A stretch of 8,492 nt of DNA from Anaerolineales bacterium (GTDB lineage Bacteria; Chloroflexota; Anaerolineae; Anaerolineales; UBA4823), in assembly GCA_028687395.1 (NCBI GenBank), contig JAQUAE010000059.1, positions 1 to 8,492 on the forward strand, in the 5' to 3' direction. A model generated the notes under the pieces. It did no database searches, had not been told where the DNA came from, and was given only the letters and a program-made list of their open reading frames with translations. How positions within the stretch are numbered: the first letter of the stretch is position 1; each line of letters starts with the position of its first letter. Position numbers and translations under genes: made by a program. This document shows, piece by piece, positions 1-6,101 of this stretch.

Positions 1-533
1 GTATCCGTGATCCCCGCCCCTGTTCCTGCAGGGATCGTCACCGCCACTCTTACCAAACGCGCCTGCCCACATACCACCGGCCCCACGAAACCCCCGCCTT
101 GCACGCTCAGCGGCCAGTCGTGTTCAGATTCGGCAGCCAGCCAAAAGCCACCCGCCCCATTTCCAGTGTTCTGGATGGTGAACGTATGGGTGACCACCTG
201 TCCGACCCGCCCCAGGCCAACCCCGGGGGCCGCAATTGCTGTGTCGTGAGTGGTTTCTTCATTTGCGACGCGGTAAATACTGTTATTGTGAAAAAAGGAC
301 ACAACTACGCTGCTATCCGGAGCCAGGGTGATACCCGAAACATTGCCAAAACCTGCGGCGAAAGGGATTGGCGTTCCCGTCGGGTCGACGCTCCAGATGA
401 TTCCTGTTACGGTGCTGACCAACAAGTCAGTTCCCTTGAAAACCAGGTCAATTGGCTTTTGGATAGTAACAAAAGGTGTCACCGTCCCACTGGCGTTGAC
501 CTGGACGACGCGATCGCCACCGGTCTCGGCCAC
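1..533 (-). CDS. Partial beta-propeller (NHL-like) protein with a DUF11/CARDB-like domain, apparently truncated at its 5' end
   Basis: The minus strand is open from 554 to the left edge. It reads like a secreted protein: GKILYVAETGGDRVVQV is an NHL/SMP-30-type blade, followed by further blade-like segments (LVFKGTDLLVSTVTGIIWSV, then GITLAPDSSVVVSFFHNNSI). From about residue 103 comes a typical beta-sandwich repeat of the DUF11/CARDB kind, with VGQVVTHTFTIQNTGN and, near the edge, VRVAVTIPAGTGAG. The stop lies outside the window. The start is a problem. TGA at 557-555 closes the frame just before FSGKILYVAE, and the only usual start codon before the blade core is GTG at 531-533. That start would leave only about two to three blades and no signal peptide, whereas propellers usually need five to seven blades and these proteins are usually exported. 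I see no continuation in the other minus frames upstream, where the divergent lipoprotein gene sits. A 5'-truncated remnant is the likeliest reading; an intact short protein is possible. The fold assignment is fairly sure; the function is unknown. Confidence 0.6.
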   Translation of the reverse strand, partial: MAETGGDRVVQVNASGTVTPFVTIQKPIDLVFKGTDLLVSTVTGIIWSVDPTGTPIPFAAGFGNVSGITLAPDSSVVVSFFHNNSIYRVANEETTHDTAIAAPGVGLGRVGQVVTHTFTIQNTGNGAGGFWLAAESEHDWPLSVQGGGFVGPVVCGQARLVRVAVTIPAGTGAGITD

Positions 534-563
534 ATAAAGAATTTTTCCCGAAAATCAATCTCT

Positions 564-593
564 TTGCACACCCCCTCACACTCAGGATATAAT
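564..593 (+). promoter_or_regulatory. Promoter of the SGNH lipoprotein gene, leaderless type
   Basis: A perfect TATAAT lies at 588-593. The start codon ATG is at 603, so transcription would begin around 600, leaving a leader of only about three bases. A weak -35 (TTGCAC, 564-569) sits 18 bp upstream and matches TTGACA at only three positions. No Shine-Dalgarno sequence precedes the ATG, which fits a leaderless mRNA. The site lies in the short gap between the divergent truncated propeller gene and the lipoprotein gene. Confidence 0.55.
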
Positions 594-602
594 CGAACAG
601 CT

Positions 603-1625
603 ATGCCGATCAAAAACCTCGCTCTCCTCATCACCCTCTTTTTCTTCGTCGCCGGTTGCGCCCCCTCCCCTTCCCCCACGTCCACCACGTCCACCAGCCG
701 GCCCCTTCCGACAGCCACCCGATTAGACTACCCGACTATCCGCCCATCAGACTCCCCCACCGCCACCCGATCCAGCGATCCAACTACCAAACTACCCAAC
801 AACCCAACAACCAAACCACCCCCCCATGCGGCTATCCGACCATCAGACTCACCTCCCCCCACCTCAGACCCGCAGGCCTGGATGCGCCTGCCGGTCGTCC
901 CCGAGATTAGCCCACGCGTGGCGGAGGTCTTTGCCCTCGGCCAGCAGCGCGGCAACAATCCGGCGGCGTTCTCCAAGGTGGGCGATTGCGGCAGCACCCC
1001 CACCTGGTTCCTGGGCGACTTCGACCGCGGCGAGCGCTTCTACAGCCTGGGGAAATACGATTACCTGGAAGGCGTCATCGCCTTTTATGCCGGTTCGTTC
1101 GACCGCACCAGCCTGGCTGCCCGTTCCGCCTTCAACGCCTCCTCCGTGCTCACTCCCTTGTGGGCCAACCGCGCCGAGTGCGAGCCCAACGAGAGCCCCC
1201 TGGCGTGCGAGTACCGCCGCCATAAGCCCGCCCTGGCCTTCATCACCCTGGGCGCCAACGACGTCTACCACCTGGGCAACTTCGAGACCGAGATGCGCAA
1301 GATTATCACCTACTCGCTCGAACAAGGCATCATCCCCGTCCTGGCCACCAAGCCCGATAACGTCGAGGGCGACCACAGCGTGAACGCCATTATTGCCCGC
1401 CTGGCTGGCGAGTACCAGGTGCCGTTGTGGAATTACTGGCTCGCTGTGCAGGACCTGCCCAATCACGGCTTGCAGGAGGACGGGGCGCACATCACCTGGG
1501 CATCCAACCATTTCGATGACCCCCTCACCCTGCAGAGTGGATGGGCTATGCGCAACCTGACCGCCCTCCAGGTCCTCGACGCCACCTGGCGCGCCCTCGA
1601 GCTAGACTCGTCCACCACCGATTGA
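603..1625 (+). CDS. SGNH/GDSL-like hydrolase or acyltransferase, surface lipoprotein
   Basis: A 340-residue protein. A lipoprotein signal occupies residues 1-19: Lys4, a hydrophobic core and lipobox VAGC with Cys19, so it should be anchored on the outer face of the membrane. Residues 20 to about 90 are a Pro/Thr/Ser-rich linker. The folded domain carries SGNH landmarks in order: VGDCGS (G127-S131) at block I, LGAND with N219 at block III, and DGAH (D293, H296) at block V. Block I normally reads GDS; here Cys129 stands at the nucleophile position, with Ser131 two residues on. The protein could therefore be a Cys-dependent enzyme, use a shifted Ser, or be inactive. ATG 603 is chosen because it begins the signal peptide exactly; the frame stays open upstream to 99 but without protein-like character. 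It is followed 49 bp later by the carrier protein and the acyl-AMP ligase, which suggests acyl transfer or ester hydrolysis outside the cell. Fold call likely; substrate unknown. Confidence 0.75.
   Translation: MPIKNLALLITLFFFVAGCAPSPSPTSTTSTSRPLPTATRLDYPTIRPSDSPTATRSSDPTTKLPNNPTTKPPPHAAIRPSDSPPPTSDPQAWMRLPVVPEISPRVAEVFALGQQRGNNPAAFSKVGDCGSTPTWFLGDFDRGERFYSLGKYDYLEGVIAFYAGSFDRTSLAARSAFNASSVLTPLWANRAECEPNESPLACEYRRHKPALAFITLGANDVYHLGNFETEMRKIITYSLEQGIIPVLATKPDNVEGDHSVNAIIARLAGEYQVPLWNYWLAVQDLPNHGLQEDGAHITWASNHFDDPLTLQSGWAMRNLTALQVLDATWRALELDSSTTD
736..850 (+). repeat. Low-complexity linker with an imperfect 19-bp direct repeat
   Basis: The segment encoding the Pro/Thr/Ser linker of the lipoprotein is strongly C-rich on the plus strand with few G. 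It contains a 19-bp repeat, CTATCCGCCCATCAGACTC at 736-754 and again at 832-850 with one change (C to A at 839). Both copies are in the same frame and encode (T/A)IRPSDS. Between them are short CAAC/CCAA-type repeats (about 779-822) encoding Thr, Pro, Asn and Lys. Such tracts can change length by slippage. Confidence 0.6.
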
Positions 1626-1661
1626 GCACCTGCCACTCATAGTTGCCATCTCCACCCCGCA

Positions 1662-1674
1662 GGCTGAACCAGCC
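1662..1674 (+). promoter_or_regulatory. Small hairpin directly before the acyl carrier protein start codon
   Basis: GGCTG (1662-1666) pairs perfectly with CAGCC (1670-1674) around a three-base loop, and the ATG of the next gene follows at once at 1675. The only weak Shine-Dalgarno candidate (CAGG, 1660-1663) overlaps the stem. The hairpin could limit initiation unless ribosomes arrive from the lipoprotein gene, but a 5-bp stem may also be chance. Confidence 0.25.
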
Positions 1675-1938
1675 ATGACCTCCCCCTCGCCTGAAACCCT
1701 GCTCCAAACCCTGAGCGATTACGTCGCCGCCCAGATCATGAAACAACCGGGCGCCCTCCTCTCCCCTCACGAACCCCTGATCTCCAGCGGCCTGATCGAC
1801 TCGTTCAGCCTGGTCGACATAGCCCTGTTCATCGAGGCGACCTTCGGCGTGCGCATCGAGGATACCGAGCTGAACCGCGATACCTTCGACACGCTGGACG
1901 AGCTGGCCAGCCTCATCCTCTCCCGGCGGCAGCCATGA
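1675..1938 (+). CDS. Acyl carrier protein (phosphopantetheine carrier)
   Basis: An 87-residue acidic protein of normal ACP length and helical pattern. The attachment motif is GLIDSFSLVDI, with Ser43 as the expected 4'-phosphopantetheine site; the classic DSL is here DSF. The segment IEATFGVRIEDTELNRDTF matches helices II-III of carrier proteins such as DltC and stand-alone polyketide or peptide carriers. The ATG is preceded by a small hairpin and only a poor ribosome site, so translation may be coupled to the lipoprotein gene 49 bp upstream. Its stop overlaps the start of the ligase gene (ATGA, 1935-1938), a strong sign that the two are made together and that this ACP is the acceptor for that ligase. 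It is not expected to be the housekeeping AcpP, because no fab genes are nearby and the motif differs. Confident. Confidence 0.9.
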   Translation: MTSPSPETLLQTLSDYVAAQIMKQPGALLSPHEPLISSGLIDSFSLVDIALFIEATFGVRIEDTELNRDTFDTLDELASLILSRRQP

Positions 1939-3623
1939 AGACCATCACCCAGACGCTGCTCGAGGCTTACCACGAAACGCCCGACGCGGCGGCCATCACC
2001 CTGCTGCACAGCCAGGCGCCCGACCAGCCGTTGACCAACCGCGCCTTGCTCGAAGCCGCCGCCGGATTCGCGCGCTCCCTGGACGAAGCCGGCGTTGCTC
2101 CGGGCGAGGTGGTGATCCTCATCGAGCAGCACGGTGCCTCCCTGGTGGCAGCTTTCTTCGGCGCTCTGCTGCACGGCGCCATCCCCGCCATCATGCCCTT
2201 CCTGACCGAGAAGCTTTCCCCCGGTCACTACCGAAAGTCGCTGGAAGCCCTGTTTGCCATCACCAGGCCCGCCGCGGTGATCACCTACCGCCAGTTCTTC
2301 GCCGAAGTGGAGGCAGCGCGCGCCCAGGCGCCCTCGCCGCGGGCCATACTGCTCTCCGAGGAGGCGCCCGCCTGGCCCGCGCCGCCGGCGGAGGCCTTGC
2401 GCGGCCTGAACAAGCCCCCCGAAGAGGTCGCCCTGCTGCAGCATTCCTCAGGGACCACTGGCCTGCAGAAGGGCGTGGCTCTTTCCCAAAAAGCCATCTT
2501 CAACCAGATCGCCAGCTACGCAAAAGCACTCCACCTCAATGCAACACCCCAGAGGCAAGACGTGATCGTCAGTTGGTTACCGCTGTACCACGACATGGGC
2601 CTGATCGCCGGGTTCCTGATGCCCGTCCTGACCCGCACCCACCTGGTGTTGATGTCCCCTTTCGATTGGGTACGCGCCCCCTACCGCCTGATGCACGCCG
2701 TCACCCGCTACCGCGGCAGCCTGACCTGGCTGCCCAACTTCTCCTACAACTTCTGCGCCCAGAAGATCAGCCCCCGCGACCTGGAGAGCGTCGATTTGTC
2801 CTCCTGGCGGGCGGTCATCAATTGCTCCGAGCCGATGTACTGGCAAAGCCACCAGATGTTCCTGGAACGCTTCCAGCCCTATGGCTTGCGCCCTGCAGCG
2901 CTGGCTACCTGCTACGCCATGGCGGAGAACGTCTTCGCTGTCACCCAGGGGGGCATCGACCGCCCGGTCAGCGTGGACGTCATCGATCAGCACAAGCTGC
3001 TCAGCCAGCAGGTCGCCGAGCCGGCGCCCCTCTCGCCAACCAGCCTGCGCATGCTCTCTGCTGGCCCCCCTATCGAGAACACGCGCCTGAAGGTCGTCGA
3101 TGCCAATGGCGCAGAGCTGCCCGAGCGGTGCATCGGCGAGATCGCCCTGCAGAGCGACTGCATGCTCACCGGCTACTACCAGCGCCCCGACCTGACCGGC
3201 AAGGCATTCCTGGACGGCTGGTACCTGACCGGCGACCTGGGTTACCTGGCGAGCGGGGAAGTCTACATCACCGGGCGCAAGAAGGACCTGATCATCGTCG
3301 GCGGTAAGAACATCTACCCGCAAGACCTGGAACGGCTGGCTGGCGAGGTCTCCGGCGTGCACCCCGGGCGGGTGGTCGCCTTCGGGGTGGTCAGCCAGGA
3401 GGCGGGCACGGAGGAGGTGGTCATCGTGGCTGAAATCGACCCTGAGCAGGAAGACCGCCAGGGGGAGATCGCCCGCCAGGTGCGCCAGCGCATCAACCAG
3501 GGCTCCGACGTGGCGCTGCGCTACGTGCACCTGGTGCCGCGCGGCTGGCTGCTCAAAACCAGCAGCGGCAAGATCGCCCGCTCCGCCAACCGGGAGAAAT
3601 ACCTGGCAGAAACAGCCAGTTGA
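1935..3623 (+). CDS. Fatty-acyl-AMP ligase (FAAL-type member of the ANL superfamily)
   Basis: A 562-residue adenylate-forming enzyme, full length for the family. It should activate a carboxylic acid, most likely a fatty acid, with ATP and pass the acyl-AMP to the phosphopantetheine arm of the adjacent carrier protein. Motifs in order: the ATP loop SSGTTGLQKG (residues 171-180), SWLPLYHDMGLI around Y218-G222, LTWLPNFSYNFC, CYAMAENVFAVTQGG from C326 (A5), GYYQRPD and YLTGDLG with D434 (A7), GRKKDLIIVGGKNIYPQDLE from G447 (A8), and LKTSSGKIARS with catalytic Lys546 (A10). The YHDMG, PNFSY and NIYPQD(L/I)E signatures point to FAAL rather than acyl-CoA synthetase or an amino-acid adenylation domain. 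The start overlaps the ACP stop by four bases, so the two are translationally coupled. Chain length and acid cannot be read from sequence. The main alternative is an acyl-CoA ligase with relaxed acceptor use. Confidence 0.9.
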   Translation: MKTITQTLLEAYHETPDAAAITLLHSQAPDQPLTNRALLEAAAGFARSLDEAGVAPGEVVILIEQHGASLVAAFFGALLHGAIPAIMPFLTEKLSPGHYRKSLEALFAITRPAAVITYRQFFAEVEAARAQAPSPRAILLSEEAPAWPAPPAEALRGLNKPPEEVALLQHSSGTTGLQKGVALSQKAIFNQIASYAKALHLNATPQRQDVIVSWLPLYHDMGLIAGFLMPVLTRTHLVLMSPFDWVRAPYRLMHAVTRYRGSLTWLPNFSYNFCAQKISPRDLESVDLSSWRAVINCSEPMYWQSHQMFLERFQPYGLRPAALATCYAMAENVFAVTQGGIDRPVSVDVIDQHKLLSQQVAEPAPLSPTSLRMLSAGPPIENTRLKVVDANGAELPERCIGEIALQSDCMLTGYYQRPDLTGKAFLDGWYLTGDLGYLASGEVYITGRKKDLIIVGGKNIYPQDLERLAGEVSGVHPGRVVAFGVVSQEAGTEEVVIVAEIDPEQEDRQGEIARQVRQRINQGSDVALRYVHLVPRGWLLKTSSGKIARSANREKYLAETAS

Positions 3624-3643
3624 AGCCCGCTGCACCCTTTCCC

Positions 3644-3678
3644 TTGCCAAAAAACGCCAGTTTTTCTGGTAGTATATT
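3644..3678 (+). promoter_or_regulatory. Promoter of the ATP-grasp gene, leaderless type
   Basis: TTGCCA at 3644-3649 matches a -35 at five of six positions. It is followed by two overlapping -10 candidates, TAGTAT (3670-3675, spacing 20) and TATATT (3673-3678). The ATG at 3684 lies only 5 to 8 bases beyond them and has no Shine-Dalgarno, so the mRNA would be leaderless or nearly so. The spacer exceeds the usual 16-18 bp, so the -35 may not be used. Confidence 0.45.
3647..3669 (+). terminator. Inverted repeat after the ligase gene: weak terminator or operator
   Basis: The left arm 3647-3655 and right arm 3660-3669 pair over nine base pairs (CCA/TGG plus AAAAAC/GTTTTT) with one bulged C at 3666 and a four-base loop. 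It lies 24 bp after the FAAL stop. The stem is A-rich and no T-run follows it, so it is a poor intrinsic terminator. Because it fills the space between the -35 and -10 of the next gene, it could be an operator instead. Confidence 0.3.
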
Positions 3679-3683
3679 AGTTT

Positions 3684-4631
3684 ATGGACGTGTACGACCT
3701 GTGCCTGGCGTGGAACTGGGAGTTCGACGGCGCTTTCAGCACCATTCTGGAGCGCGCCTGCGCAGACCGCGGTCTCACCCTGCTGCAGCTCACTCCGCAA
3801 AACCTGCCTGAGTTGTGGGACGCCTTGCAGGCAGGGCAGGTGAATTTCCGCGCCATGCTGGACCGCGCCTCCGAGGTCGACTCTCGCTTCTCGCCTGTGG
3901 TGGATTGGGCCATCCAGCACGGGGTTACCATCATCAACCCTCCCCACCTGGCACAGCGCTCCTGGAACAAAGCCGCCATGCACTTCGCCCTCAAGCTGGT
4001 CGGCGTGCCTACCCCCACCACCCTCGTCCTACCCTCCTGGCTGGAAGCCCCTGACCTGCCGCCGGTCGACCTGACGCCCCTCGGAGAGCCCTTCGTCGTC
4101 AAGCCCGCTCATGGCAGTGGGGGTGAGGGCGTGGTGCTCGACGCTCATGACCTGGAGGCGATCGACCAGGGGCGGCGGCAATTCCCCTGCGACCAGGTCC
4201 TTGCCCAGGCCACCGTTTACCCCGCGCTTCTCGACGGTCGCCCGGCCTGGTTCCGCCTGCTGGTTTGCGCCGGCCAGGTTTACCCGTGCTGGTGGCACCC
4301 GCAAACCCACCACTACGCCCATCTCGAATTGGACGACGAGCTGGCGCTCGGATTGGGTTCCTTGCGGGCGCTGTCGGCTGCCATCGGCGAGGTGTGCGCC
4401 CTGGAGACCTTCTCCACGGAGGTGGCCCTCGACCAGGATGGGACCTTCGTGGCTGTGGATTACGTCAATGACCAAATCGACCTGCGCCCGCAGTCCAGCG
4501 CCGCCGACGGCGTCCCGGACGATGTCGTGGAGGACATCGCCGCCCGCCTGGCCGACCTGGTGCTCGAACGCCGCTCAGAGCAGACCATCCTCGCCCCGGT
4601 GATCTTTCTGTCCCCTCCTCGCCATCGCTAG
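3684..4631 (+). CDS. ATP-grasp domain protein (RimK-like ligase), substrate unknown
   Basis: A 315-residue soluble protein. The N-terminal part (1 to about 95) resembles a pre-ATP-grasp domain. NPPHLAQRSWNKAAMHFAL and GVPTPTT begin the nucleotide-binding region. PFVVKPAHGSGGEGVV holds the ATP-binding Lys140 and the Gly-rich loop 144-149. Near the end, STEVALDQDG with E246 and AVDYVNDQIDLRP with D259 and N262 are at the places where ATP-grasp ligases bind Mg. Such enzymes join a carboxylate, via acyl phosphate, to an amine or thiol. It follows the FAAL gene by 60 bp but has its own promoter-like sequence, so it may be an independent transcript. The ATG lies just past a -10 box with no ribosome site. 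Short leftover: the last residues after about 300 (FLSPPRHR) look like a tail. I do not recognise a named subfamily; a peptide or amino-acid ligase role linked to the acyl carrier cassette is only a guess from position. Confidence 0.75.
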   Translation: MDVYDLCLAWNWEFDGAFSTILERACADRGLTLLQLTPQNLPELWDALQAGQVNFRAMLDRASEVDSRFSPVVDWAIQHGVTIINPPHLAQRSWNKAAMHFALKLVGVPTPTTLVLPSWLEAPDLPPVDLTPLGEPFVVKPAHGSGGEGVVLDAHDLEAIDQGRRQFPCDQVLAQATVYPALLDGRPAWFRLLVCAGQVYPCWWHPQTHHYAHLELDDELALGLGSLRALSAAIGEVCALETFSTEVALDQDGTFVAVDYVNDQIDLRPQSSAADGVPDDVVEDIAARLADLVLERRSEQTILAPVIFLSPPRHR

Positions 4632-4663
4632 TCAGCCTCTTTTTATCTATTGTCTGAACGTGC

Positions 4664-5929
4664 CTATGCACTGTTGGGGTTGCGCTGCCGCCTCTTGACC
4701 ATTTGCCCGTACAGTCGCTGGACGCGCTCTGTAATCGTCTCCCAGCCATAATCTTGGGCGAAGACCACCGCCTGGCGCCCCAGCCTCCGGCGCGATTCGT
4801 CATCGCTGAGCAGGCGCGCCAGTCGCTCCCCGAGCAGGCTGGGTTCGTCCACCGGCACAGTGTAGCCGGTCACCCCATCCTGCACCAGGAACGCCAGCCC
4901 ACCCACCTGGGAAGCCACCACCGGCGTGCCGCAGGCCATCGCCTCCAGCGCCACCATGCCGAAAGATTCGTAATGGGAGGGGACGATCACCGCTTCCGCC
5001 GCGGAGTAGTAGTAGGGCAGCGAATCCTGGTCTCTGCGCCCGAGGAAGGTGACCAAATCCCCCAGGCCACGCTCCTCGCACAGCGCTTGAAGGCGTGACA
5101 TCTCTACGGGTGCCCCTCCGTCTTCCGCCTCCGCATCCCCGCCGATCACCGCCAGGCAGAAAGGGATATCCTTCCCCTCCTCCGCGCTGCGCAGCCAGGC
5201 GACCGCGTCGATCAGGGTGTCGATGCCTTTCAAAGGCTCGATGCGCCCCACGTAGAGCAACATGCGCTCGCACGGCGGCACGCCGATAAATTCCTTGGCT
5301 TCGTCCTTGGGGATGGGGTAGAAGCGGCTCAGGTCGACCCCCGGTGGAATCACCACCACCTTGTCGACGTCCGCCTGGTAGAGCCACTGCAATTGAGCCA
5401 ACTCAGCGGGCGTGGCCGCCACGATCACATCCGCCGCCTCCAAAACCTGCCGCTCCCCATCCAGGCGGTAGACCCCTTCAGCCTCCTCGCCTGAGCGCGC
5501 CACGCGCTGCTTCATCACTCCCAGGGTGTGGAACATGTGAACCACCGGCAGGTTCCAGGATTGGTTCAAGCGCAGCGCCGCCACACCGGACATCCAATAA
5601 TGGCTGTGAATCAAATCGTAGCGCAGCCCCTTGTTCTCCACAAAGCCTTGAATTCCCTCGGCGAAGGCCGGCAGGAAGTCGGCCAGTTCGCGCTTGGGTA
5701 AGGGTCTCTCCGGCCCGGCAGGGATGTGCACCACCCGGTTGCCGTACCCCAGGTCGTGCAGCACGTGGGGGACGTGCTCGTCTTGCGAGCGGGTGTACAC
5801 GTCCACCTGCACGCCAGCCCTTCCCAGGTAGCGGGTCAGGTCGCGCACGTACACGTTCATCCCCCCGGTATCCTTGCCGCCCAGGGTTGCCAGGGGACAG
5901 GTGTGGTACGAAATCATGGCGATGCGCAA
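4664..5929 (-). CDS. GT4 family glycosyltransferase (MshA / sucrose-phosphate-synthase-like)
   Basis: A 421-residue GT-B enzyme that should move a sugar from an activated donor to an acceptor, at the cytosolic side. The N-terminal domain has the strand IAMISYHTCPL, the loop GGKDTGGMNVYVRDL (residues 17-31), VDVYTR and IHSHYW (about 107-112). The C-terminal domain has VIPPGVDLSRFYP, VGRIEPLKGIDT with Arg229 and Lys234 for donor phosphates, and the E-x7-E motif in ESFGMVALEAMACGTPVVAS (E321, E329). I chose TTG at 5929 because it begins the first strand exactly and has GGAG nine bases upstream. The frame stays open to a TTG at 6007, but that extension would contain the tRNA promoter; ATG at 5917 is the other option. 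The gene converges on the ATP-grasp gene with a 32-bp gap. The closest family type suggests MshA or SPS, but mycothiol is actinobacterial, so a glycolipid or sugar-phosphate role is more likely. Substrates unknown. Confidence 0.88.
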   Translation of the reverse strand: MRIAMISYHTCPLATLGGKDTGGMNVYVRDLTRYLGRAGVQVDVYTRSQDEHVPHVLHDLGYGNRVVHIPAGPERPLPKRELADFLPAFAEGIQGFVENKGLRYDLIHSHYWMSGVAALRLNQSWNLPVVHMFHTLGVMKQRVARSGEEAEGVYRLDGERQVLEAADVIVAATPAELAQLQWLYQADVDKVVVIPPGVDLSRFYPIPKDEAKEFIGVPPCERMLLYVGRIEPLKGIDTLIDAVAWLRSAEEGKDIPFCLAVIGGDAEAEDGGAPVEMSRLQALCEERGLGDLVTFLGRRDQDSLPYYYSAAEAVIVPSHYESFGMVALEAMACGTPVVASQVGGLAFLVQDGVTGYTVPVDEPSLLGERLARLLSDDESRRRLGRQAVVFAQDYGWETITERVQRLYGQMVKRRQRNPNSA

Positions 5930-5972
5930 ATTGGCCTCACTCCGCTGGTCGATGACCGTTGCAGGTTCTGCC

Positions 5973-6001
5973 TTGCCAAGCCAGCGCTTCCTCTGTATAA
6001 T
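5973..6001 (+). promoter_or_regulatory. Sigma-70-type promoter of the tRNA-Thr gene
   Basis: TTGCCA (5973-5978, five of six consensus) and a perfect TATAAT (5996-6001) are separated by the ideal 17 bp. Initiation would fall near 6008, about 12 bases before the mature tRNA 5' end. This is the strongest promoter in the window, as expected for a stable RNA. The -35 shares the string CCTTGCCAA with the one before the ATP-grasp gene. Confidence 0.8.
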
Positions 6002-6019
6002 CAGCAAACCACCCCATCC

Positions 6020-6092
6020 GCCACCGTAGCTCAGTTGGCAGAGCAGGCGTTTCGTAAACGTCAGGTCAAGGGTTCGAATCCCTTCGGTGGCT
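6020..6092 (+). tRNA. tRNA-Thr, anticodon CGT
   Basis: A complete 73-base cloverleaf. The acceptor stem GCCACCG pairs with CGGTGGC (6085-6091), with discriminator T at 6092. The D arm is GCTC-AGTTGGCA-GAGC. The anticodon stem GGCGT/ACGTC has one G-T pair, and its loop TTCGTAA gives anticodon CGT, reading ACG. The variable loop is AGGTC and the T arm is AAGGG-TTCGAAT-CCCTT. The terminal CCA is not encoded (TCACC follows), so it must be added by nucleotidyltransferase. The gene has its own promoter and a probable terminator, so it is a monocistronic unit. Confidence 0.97.
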
Positions 6093-6101
6093 CACCTTGT
6101 T

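Noticed and set aside
99..602. Long upstream extension of the lipoprotein reading frame (open from 99)
   Set aside because: The extension has no protein-like character, lies opposite a clear beta-propeller sequence, and would bury the lipoprotein signal peptide that starts exactly at 603.
1767..2444. Minus-strand open frame opposite the ACP and the start of FAAL
   Set aside because: Gly/Arg/Gln-rich shadow of the real coding strand, with no recognisable domain.
2577..3983. Long open frame on the minus strand opposite the FAAL and ATP-grasp genes
   Set aside because: It runs antisense to two well-supported genes, has a biased His/Gln/Val/Gly composition typical of a GC-rich shadow frame, and shows no motifs.
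3684..4631. Graspetide (microviridin-like) peptide system around the ATP-grasp protein
   Set aside because: No small precursor peptide with acidic core repeats is visible beside it, and the intergenic gaps (60 and 32 bp) are too short to hold one.
4632..4663. Terminator between the convergent ATP-grasp and glycosyltransferase genes
   Set aside because: A T-run is present (about 4640-4644), but no stem precedes it on either strand.
4664..5929. Naming the glycosyltransferase MshA (mycothiol synthesis)
   Set aside because: The sequence type is close, but mycothiol is an actinobacterial product and no other mycothiol gene is present, so only the family is claimed.
5344..5955. Plus-strand open frame opposite the glycosyltransferase
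   Set aside because: Pro/Arg/Ala-rich antisense shadow; the minus-strand frame has all the GT4 motifs.
5994..5999. Divergent promoter for the glycosyltransferase (TATACA on the minus strand)
   Set aside because: It overlaps the tRNA -10 in reverse, but no -35 match is found at the proper distance (GGCGGA).
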